Below are positions 58,970 through 64,000 of a DNA stretch of 64,000 bases, piece by piece (position 1 is the first letter of the stretch; each line of letters starts with the position of its first letter). The stretch covers positions 1 to 64,000 of the forward strand of contig DCVA01000040.1 in the NCBI GenBank assembly GCA_002327925.1, written 5' to 3'. Both the position numbers and the translations under genes were made by a program. This DNA comes from Anaerolineales bacterium UBA2200. GTDB taxonomy: Bacteria; Chloroflexota; Anaerolineae; UBA2200. The notes beneath the pieces are model-generated. The model made no database searches and was not told where the DNA came from. It saw only the letters and a list, made by a program, of their open reading frames with translations.

Positions 58970-59010
58970 CCTCCGCAAGCCATTCTTCACCCAATCAAGA
59001 GGAGATAGCA

Positions 59011-59301
59011 GTGACTAAGAAATTGTACGTCGGCAACCTGAGCTACAACACCACCGAGGATCGTCTGCGCGAGACTTTCGCCGCCCTGGGTGAGGTGCAG
59101 TCCGTGGCTCTGATCACTGATCGCGAAACCGGTCGCTCGAAGGGCTTTGCCTTTGTCGAGATGACCGATGACGCTGCGGCTGAGCAGGCCATCAGCCAGC
59201 TCAACGAGCAGCCGCTCGACGGCCGCAACATCCGTGTCTCTGAGGCCCGCCCCAAGACCGAGTCCGGGTCAGGCCCCAGGCGCGACAATCGCCGCTGGTA
59301 G
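59011..59301 (+). CDS. RRM-domain RNA-binding protein
   Basis: 96 aa from a GTG after AAGAGGAGATA. One RNA-recognition motif: RNP2 L-Y-V-G-N-L and RNP1 K-G-F-A-F-V-E-M, then an R/G-rich, short basic tail (P-R-R-D-N-R-R-W). Small RRM proteins of this type are common in cyanobacteria and Chloroflexota and are often cold-induced. A strong terminator follows. Confidence 0.95.
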   Translation: MTKKLYVGNLSYNTTEDRLRETFAALGEVQSVALITDRETGRSKGFAFVEMTDDAAAEQAISQLNEQPLDGRNIRVSEARPKTESGSGPRRDNRRW

Positions 59302-59353
59302 TCATCGCCCGCTCACGCGGGACACACTAGCCTCGAAGGTTCGCTGACCAACA

Positions 59354-59394
59354 CTGCCGCATGGTTCCTCCGCAAGCCATGCGGCAGTTTTCTT
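59354..59394 (+). terminator. Intrinsic terminator after the RRM gene
   Basis: Perfect 11-bp stem CTGCCGCATGG / CCATGCGGCAG with a 12-nt loop, followed by TTTTCTT. Clear end of the csp-RRM transcript; it reaches the stop region of the convergent ABC exporter gene. Confidence 0.9.
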
Positions 59395-61210
59395 ATCTGG
59401 CACTGCCGACCGCTTCCGGAAGTTCGTGGCTGGTCACCTGCTGACGCGCTTCCCGGAGCGCACGCCACGCCACGCTCTCTTCAACTTGCACCTCGTTCAG
59501 ACGACGGTACAAGCCGTTCCTGGCCATTAACTCCTCGTGTGTGCCTTGCTCCACGATTCGGCTTCCCTCCAGCACGACGATAGTGTTGGCCGACCGGATG
59601 GTGGACAGCCTGTGGGCAATCACGATGGTCGTACGTCCTACCATCAGCCGCTCAAGGGCCTGCTGAATGAGCATTTCGGTCTCTGCGTCGACCGATGACG
59701 TTGCCTCGTCCAGAATCAGAATGGGCGCATCCTTTAGCACCGCCCTGGCGATGGCAATTCGCTGCCTTTGCCCGCCGGACAGCTTGACCCCCCTTTCGCC
59801 GATCAGCGTGTCGTAGGCGTCGGGCAGGGCCAGTATGAACTCGTGAGCGTTTGCTACCCTGGCCGCCGCGACCATCTCATCCTCGCTGGCTCCGGGCCGG
59901 CCAAAGAGAATGTTCTCGCGAACGGTCCCGTGAAACAGAAAGACGTCCTGCAGCACGATGCTGATCTGGTGTCTCAGACTGCGCAGCGTGAGGTCGCGCA
60001 CGTCGTGTCCATCCAGAGTGATCGATCCGCCGCGCACATCATAAAAGCGCGGGATCAGCTTGGAAAGGGTGGTTTTGCCTACCCCGGTCGGGCCCACCAG
60101 AGCCGTAACGGTACCCGGTGCAATGTCCAGGTCCACGTTTTGCAGCACCACGTCACCCTCTCTGTACCAGAAGCAGACCTCGTGCATCCGGATCGCCCCG
60201 ACGGCGCGCTGAACGAGCTCAACAGCGTCGGGCCGGTCCGCCACGTCCGGCTGCTCGTCCAGAAGCTCCGACACGCGTTCCGCGCCAGCGATGGCCTGCT
60301 GCACGCTGTCCCAGGCCTCGCTGAGAGCCCTGACCGGCTCGTAGAGCCGCTCCAGGTAGAGGAAGAAGGCCACGAGGGCGCCGATGCCCAGCGATCCTCG
60401 CAGTACAAGTCCCCCGCCAAAGTAGATCAGAACAAGGGTGCCAAGCCCGGAAAAGAACTCGACCAGCGGATGGAACACGGCCATCAGCCTGAGAGCGCGC
60501 AGTAGCGAATCGCGGTAGCGTGAGATGTGTTGGAGAATGTGCGAGCCCTCCGACTCTTCTCGCGTAAAGGCCTGGATCTCGCGTATGCCGGACAGGTTGT
60601 CATTCAGGGCGGCGTTGAGCTCGCCCAGCTCAACCTGCCTCTGGCGGAATGCAGGCCGTACGAACTTGCCATAGCCGCGCATAGCCACCACGATCAGCGG
60701 GATGGGGGCCATGCTCAGGAGAGCCAGCGTCGGGCTGATGCTCACCAGGACCAGCGTCACCCCGACCAACATCAACACATTCACCACCACGTCGGGGATC
60801 GCATGAGCCATCAACTGCTCGAGCAAGTCCGAGTCGTTGACCACCCGCGACATCAACTGCCCCGTCTGCTTGTCCTCGTAGAACGAGGGCGACAGCCGCT
60901 GCAGGTGCTCGTAGATCGCCAGACGCACGTCGGCTACCACTCCCCACCCGGCCACGTGAGCCATATAAGAGCGCACAAACCGCAGCACGAGCTGTGCCGC
61001 AAACACTCCGAGGCCAAGCAGGGCCAGCTGCTGCACCCGGCCCAAATCGACCAGGCTCGCGCCCGGTGCAGTCACTGTGTCCACCATCGACTTGACTATC
61101 CATGGCCCGGCGAGGCGAACAAGCGTGAGGAGGACCATGCTGACCACTGTCCAGATCAGGGGCCACCGGTACTTGCCTGCAAAGCGGGATACAAAGCGCA
61201 GCGACTTCAA
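59393..61210 (-). CDS. ABC exporter half-transporter (homodimeric type)
   Basis: 605 aa from a TTG after AGGAGGATGCCAA, overlapping the ATPase stop upstream. Membrane domain about 10-320, then an intact nucleotide-binding domain: Walker A G-P-T-G-V-G-K-T-T, signature L-S-G-G-Q-R-Q-R, Walker B I-L-I-L-D-E-A-T-S-S-V-D and H-loop A-H-R-L-S-T. It probably works as a homodimer to expel a lipid, peptide or drug. Translational coupling to the MacB-type ATPase suggests one export programme. Confidence 0.94.
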   Translation of the reverse strand: MKSLRFVSRFAGKYRWPLIWTVVSMVLLTLVRLAGPWIVKSMVDTVTAPGASLVDLGRVQQLALLGLGVFAAQLVLRFVRSYMAHVAGWGVVADVRLAIYEHLQRLSPSFYEDKQTGQLMSRVVNDSDLLEQLMAHAIPDVVVNVLMLVGVTLVLVSISPTLALLSMAPIPLIVVAMRGYGKFVRPAFRQRQVELGELNAALNDNLSGIREIQAFTREESEGSHILQHISRYRDSLLRALRLMAVFHPLVEFFSGLGTLVLIYFGGGLVLRGSLGIGALVAFFLYLERLYEPVRALSEAWDSVQQAIAGAERVSELLDEQPDVADRPDAVELVQRAVGAIRMHEVCFWYREGDVVLQNVDLDIAPGTVTALVGPTGVGKTTLSKLIPRFYDVRGGSITLDGHDVRDLTLRSLRHQISIVLQDVFLFHGTVRENILFGRPGASEDEMVAAARVANAHEFILALPDAYDTLIGERGVKLSGGQRQRIAIARAVLKDAPILILDEATSSVDAETEMLIQQALERLMVGRTTIVIAHRLSTIRSANTIVVLEGSRIVEQGTHEELMARNGLYRRLNEVQVEESVAWRALREARQQVTSHELPEAVGSAR

Positions 61211-61929
61211 TTGGCATCCTCCTGGTGCGCCGTTGTCGATTGCCTCTCGTCCCCAACGATCATCCCATCGCGCAGCCGAATCAGCCGCCTGGCTCTCGCG
61301 CTGATCGTGGGATCATGGGTGACAATGATCAGAGTCAGGCCCTGCTCGGCATTGAGGCCCTCCAGGATGGTAATCAGCTCCTGCCCGGACTTTGTGTCAA
61401 GGTTCCCCGTTGGCTCATCAGCCAGGAGCATGAACGGATCATTCATCAACGCTCGCGCAACCGCCACTCGCTGCTGCTCGCCGCCTGACAATTCGGTGGG
61501 CCTGTGGGCGACGCGACCTCCCAGTCCAACCGACTGTAGGAGATTCGCGGCTCGCTTGTGGTTTCCCTTGCCGGCAGCGTAGTAGTGTGGAAGCTCGACA
61601 TTGCGCAGAGCACTGAACCGCTTCAACAGCGAATAGTCCTGAAAGACAAAGCCGATGCCCATACCTCGCAACCGCGAAAGCTGCGTATCCGTAAGGGTGC
61701 GCACGTCCTTTCCGCGCAGTCTGTAGGTGCCTTCGGTCGGCAGGTCCAGGCAGCCCAGCAAATTCAGCAACGTGCTCTTGCCGGAGCCCGAAGGGCCCAC
61801 GATCGCCAGGTACTCACCCTGCTCGATACAGAGATTCAACTCTTGCAGGGCGGGCACGCGCACTCGACCCATACGATACTCTTTGCACACGTCCTGCATT
61901 TCAACCAGCGTCGTGCCAACTTCGTTCAT
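61207..61929 (-). CDS. MacB/LolD-type ABC ATP-binding protein
   Basis: 240 aa. Walker A G-P-S-G-S-G-K-S-T, the L-L-G-C-L-D segment typical of the LolD/MacB subfamily, signature L-S-G-G-E-Q-Q-R, Walker B L-L-A-D-E-P-T-G-N-L-D and H-loop V-T-H-D-P. It powers the permease encoded just upstream. Its C-terminal codons overlap the exporter gene start. Confidence 0.95.
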   Translation of the reverse strand: MNEVGTTLVEMQDVCKEYRMGRVRVPALQELNLCIEQGEYLAIVGPSGSGKSTLLNLLGCLDLPTEGTYRLRGKDVRTLTDTQLSRLRGMGIGFVFQDYSLLKRFSALRNVELPHYYAAGKGNHKRAANLLQSVGLGGRVAHRPTELSGGEQQRVAVARALMNDPFMLLADEPTGNLDTKSGQELITILEGLNAEQGLTLIIVTHDPTISARARRLIRLRDGMIVGDERQSTTAHQEDAN

Positions 61930-61936
61930 AGCTGGA

Positions 61937-63262
61937 TCATCCCCTCCTCAGCGCCGCCGTCGGCAACAACGAAGCGGCTCGCCCGGCAGGATACAAACTG
62001 GCGACGACACCCACCACAAGCGACACAAGCATGGCGATGAGCACCACATCGGGCGAGACGGTGGCCATTCCCTTAACCTGCTCGATCAGCCGGCTCGCGA
62101 TGTAGGACCCGCCGAGGCCGAGGGCGAGGCCGCCTGCACCGCCGGCCAGTGCGATCAGCACACCTTCGCCCAGGAACTGCAACAAGATATCGACCTTCTC
62201 TGCGCCCAGTGCACGCTTGAGCCCGATCTCCCAGGTCCTCTCTGCCACGCCTACGAGCATGATGTTCATCAGTCCGATGCTGCCCACCACCAGCGAGATC
62301 CCGGCGATTGCCGACAGGATCATGGTTATCGTGCGGATGATGCCCATGCTCTCTTCGCTCCACTGCAGAGTGTCCTGCACCATGAAATCCTCCGGCGATC
62401 CGGCCGCGATCCCCCGCCGCGCGCGCAGGATCGTGTTGATCTCGGCCACCGCCGTCTTTCTGACCGCGGAATCACGCTCGTCTACCCGCGCTGCGATGTA
62501 GCTGATCACCGTCTTGCCCTCTGTGGACAGGCGCATCTGCGCCGTATGCAGCGGCACCAGGATCGAGCGATTGGAGATGCCCACCACCCCTGGACGTTTG
62601 TTCATAACGCCAATCACCGTGTAGAGCTGAGGGACATCCTGCTGGACCATGCGCAGGGTTTCGCCCACCGGGTTGGCTCCCTTGCCCCAGACCTCGTCCA
62701 CCACTGATTCGTCGAGTACTACTACCGCCGCGGCGAGGTCGTTCTCCTGCTGGGTGAAAAAGCGACCGTACTTCATGGTCGTGCGGAAAACGGTCAGGTA
62801 TTCGGGCAAGACTCCCTGGACCCCCGGGTTGGGCACGTACTGCCCCTTGTAGACGATCTGGGCCCAGCTTTCGAAGAGCGGTGTCACCTCAACCACCCGC
62901 GTGGCGAGCTGCCGCAGTGCCACCACATCCATGGGCTCGAGGCTGCGCGGCTGAGTCACGGGCTGCGGGATCACCGGCCCTGGGAGAGTTCCGCCCTTCT
63001 CCACTGCGACCGCTTCCGCTTTCTCCCTAACGACCGAGCTCACGTCCATGTAGTAGGGCATATACTGGGGACGGATTTCCACCGTCCCGGCGGACCACGC
63101 CTCCATTTGTTCTTGAGTGGAGCGGCGCAATCCATTGCCAAGGGACACGATCATGATGACCGCCGCGATGCCGATGACAACACCCAACATCGTCAGTCCG
63201 GAGCGCAGCTTGTTGGTGCGCAGGTCAAGCACAGAAAACCAAAAGTTGACTAGGCGTCTCAT
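61937..63262 (-). CDS. MacB-type ABC permease
   Basis: 441 aa. One N-terminal membrane helix (20-45) after L-R-T-N-K-L-R-S-G-L-T-M-L-G-V-V-I-G, a large extracytoplasmic domain (about 50-290, MacB_PCD type) with S-x-R-S-I-L-V-P-L-H-T-A-Q, and an FtsX-like domain with three C-terminal helices (S-I-G-L-M-N-I-M-L-V-G-V-A-E-R-T). It couples ATP hydrolysis in the cytoplasm to movement outside the membrane, working with the adaptor downstream of the edge. Confidence 0.93.
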   Translation of the reverse strand: MRRLVNFWFSVLDLRTNKLRSGLTMLGVVIGIAAVIMIVSLGNGLRRSTQEQMEAWSAGTVEIRPQYMPYYMDVSSVVREKAEAVAVEKGGTLPGPVIPQPVTQPRSLEPMDVVALRQLATRVVEVTPLFESWAQIVYKGQYVPNPGVQGVLPEYLTVFRTTMKYGRFFTQQENDLAAAVVVLDESVVDEVWGKGANPVGETLRMVQQDVPQLYTVIGVMNKRPGVVGISNRSILVPLHTAQMRLSTEGKTVISYIAARVDERDSAVRKTAVAEINTILRARRGIAAGSPEDFMVQDTLQWSEESMGIIRTITMILSAIAGISLVVGSIGLMNIMLVGVAERTWEIGLKRALGAEKVDILLQFLGEGVLIALAGGAGGLALGLGGSYIASRLIEQVKGMATVSPDVVLIAMLVSLVVGVVASLYPAGRAASLLPTAALRRG

Positions 63263-63346
63263 TTCGACCTCAAGGTTCTCGGAGTACCTGCCGCCTCGGA
63301 CGGGCGGTCAGGCGACTTGCCTTTCCTACTACCGGGGCCGCGCGGC

Positions 63347-64000
63347 TCATCGGTAGATGGGTCCAATGGGTGGCTGCAGGACAACTCGCACCATTTCGCC
63401 CTCCTGCAGACCCTGCACGATCTCAGTCTCGATGCCATCGCTGATGCCGGTCTCTACTGCCCTGCGGCTCGTGCGCCCGTTGACAACCACCAGGACGAAG
63501 TACCCTTCGGCGTCGCGCTGTACGGCCATGGTCGGTACCTTGACCACGCTCTCCTTCCGTGCCAGCGGTACGGTCACATTGGCCGACATGCCCGCGCGCA
63601 GCTCAAGAGCCGCCGGATCGAAGGCAACCGCAACGTTGAATACGGTGATCCCGTTCTGATAAGTGCCGTAGCGCGGGATCTCGCCCAGTGTGCCGCTGAC
63701 GGACTGGCCAGGGAAGGCGTCAAAGCCGAGGGCAACCTCCTGCCCCTGGCTGAGCAGGCCGATGTCCATCTCATTGACCGCTATCGTCACGCGAAGTGAC
63801 TCGGCACTCAGAAGCGTGACCAGCTGCTGGCCCGGTGTCACCGTTGCCCCTGGCTGTGCCGTGATTTCGCTGATGATCCCCGAGAATGGTGCCACAATCG
63901 TCGCTTCGGCAAGGCTTGCCTCCGCATCCGCAGCACGTCCCTGCAATTTGACCACCAGTGCCTCGGCTTTGGCCACATCCGGGTCGACGTCGCCCCCTTC
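63347..64000 (-). CDS. MacA/HlyD-type periplasmic adaptor, 5' part beyond the window
   Basis: At least 217 residues are visible, and the frame is open to the edge, so the N terminus is missing. Visible parts: the end of a coiled coil, a biotinyl-lipoyl half (A-T-I-V-A-P-F-S-G-I-I-S-E-I), a beta-barrel domain and a membrane-proximal end with V-P-T-M-A-V-Q-R-D-A-E-G-Y-F-V. The pattern is that of RND/MacA adaptors. It links the permease to the outside, and its coiled coil would start in the next window. Confidence 0.9.
   Translation of the reverse strand, partial: EGGDVDPDVAKAEALVVKLQGRAADAEASLAEATIVAPFSGIISEITAQPGATVTPGQQLVTLLSAESLRVTIAVNEMDIGLLSQGQEVALGFDAFPGQSVSGTLGEIPRYGTYQNGITVFNVAVAFDPAALELRAGMSANVTVPLARKESVVKVPTMAVQRDAEGYFVLVVVNGRTSRRAVETGISDGIETEIVQGLQEGEMVRVVLQPPIGPIYR

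Noticed and set aside
1..64000. CRISPR arrays, tRNA/rRNA genes, insertion sequences, prophage
   Set aside because: No spaced direct repeats, cloverleaf-like segments, transposase or structural phage genes were seen by eye. A computed search would be more sensitive.

Overview
The window is 64 kb of gene-dense, GC-rich bacterial chromosome. I recognise 58 protein genes, one of them cut by the right edge, plus one broken gene cassette. I see no rRNA, tRNA, CRISPR array or insertion sequence. The gene repertoire, a Trp-specific T-box leader, frequent GTG/TTG starts and a secreted protein ending in an LPxxxR-like tail best fit a Chloroflexota (Anaerolineae-like) organism. That assignment is inference, not proof. 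Most genes are on the minus strand in translationally coupled operons, and clear sigma70-type promoters can be read in many gaps.

Layout. 0.1-8.1 kb: secreted and lipid-anchored proteins, a DinB protein, a secernin-like C69 peptidase, and an ATP-grasp/GH31 glycosidase pair. 8.4-14.4 kb: a tightly coupled six-gene operon, plsY - GT2 - metal ABC transporter (binding protein, ATPase, permease) - flavin amine oxidase. 14.4-17.7 kb: an amino-acid permease fused to UspA domains, divergent from a tyrosine-recombinase-fold protein that has lost its catalytic residues. 17.7-21.7 kb: a divergent lipid/isoprenoid region. Leftward run acpP, a deleted ferredoxin/geranylgeranyl-reductase cassette and degV; rightward run fni and a prenyl diphosphate synthase. 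21.9-25 kb: slipin, a hexulose-phosphate-synthase-like enzyme and folC. 25-29.5 kb: trpB2 - class V aminotransferase - serA behind a T-box leader with a UGG specifier, so that supply of the serine co-substrate appears tied to tryptophan starvation. 29.6-36 kb: DUF6584 protein, ATP-type PEP carboxykinase, MFS, XdhC, UvsE and an Fe-S regulator-like protein. 36.2-43.2 kb: an asymmetric ABC exporter pair, a DUF11 surface protein, a ferredoxin-bearing MinD-like protein without a P-loop, a leaderless methyltransferase and a membrane protein.

The most interesting region is 43.3-57.6 kb, fourteen minus-strand genes in two apparent transcription units. One runs fdrA - DUF1116 - PD-(D/E)XK-like - cyclase - MFS. 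The other runs GNAT-like - thiolase-like (no catalytic Cys) - DUF35 - three-subunit molybdenum hydroxylase - knotted carbamoyltransferase - carbamate kinase. I read this as a catabolic pathway for an N-heterocycle or ureido compound that ends in carbamoyl phosphate and ATP. The fdrA leader carries a strong intrinsic terminator between promoter and start codon, preceded by a structured segment I cannot match to a known riboswitch.

57.7-64 kb: a PlsC-like acyltransferase, a cold-shock protein with an attenuator-like leader, an RRM RNA-binding protein, a canonical ABC exporter and a MacAB-type efflux module running off the right edge.
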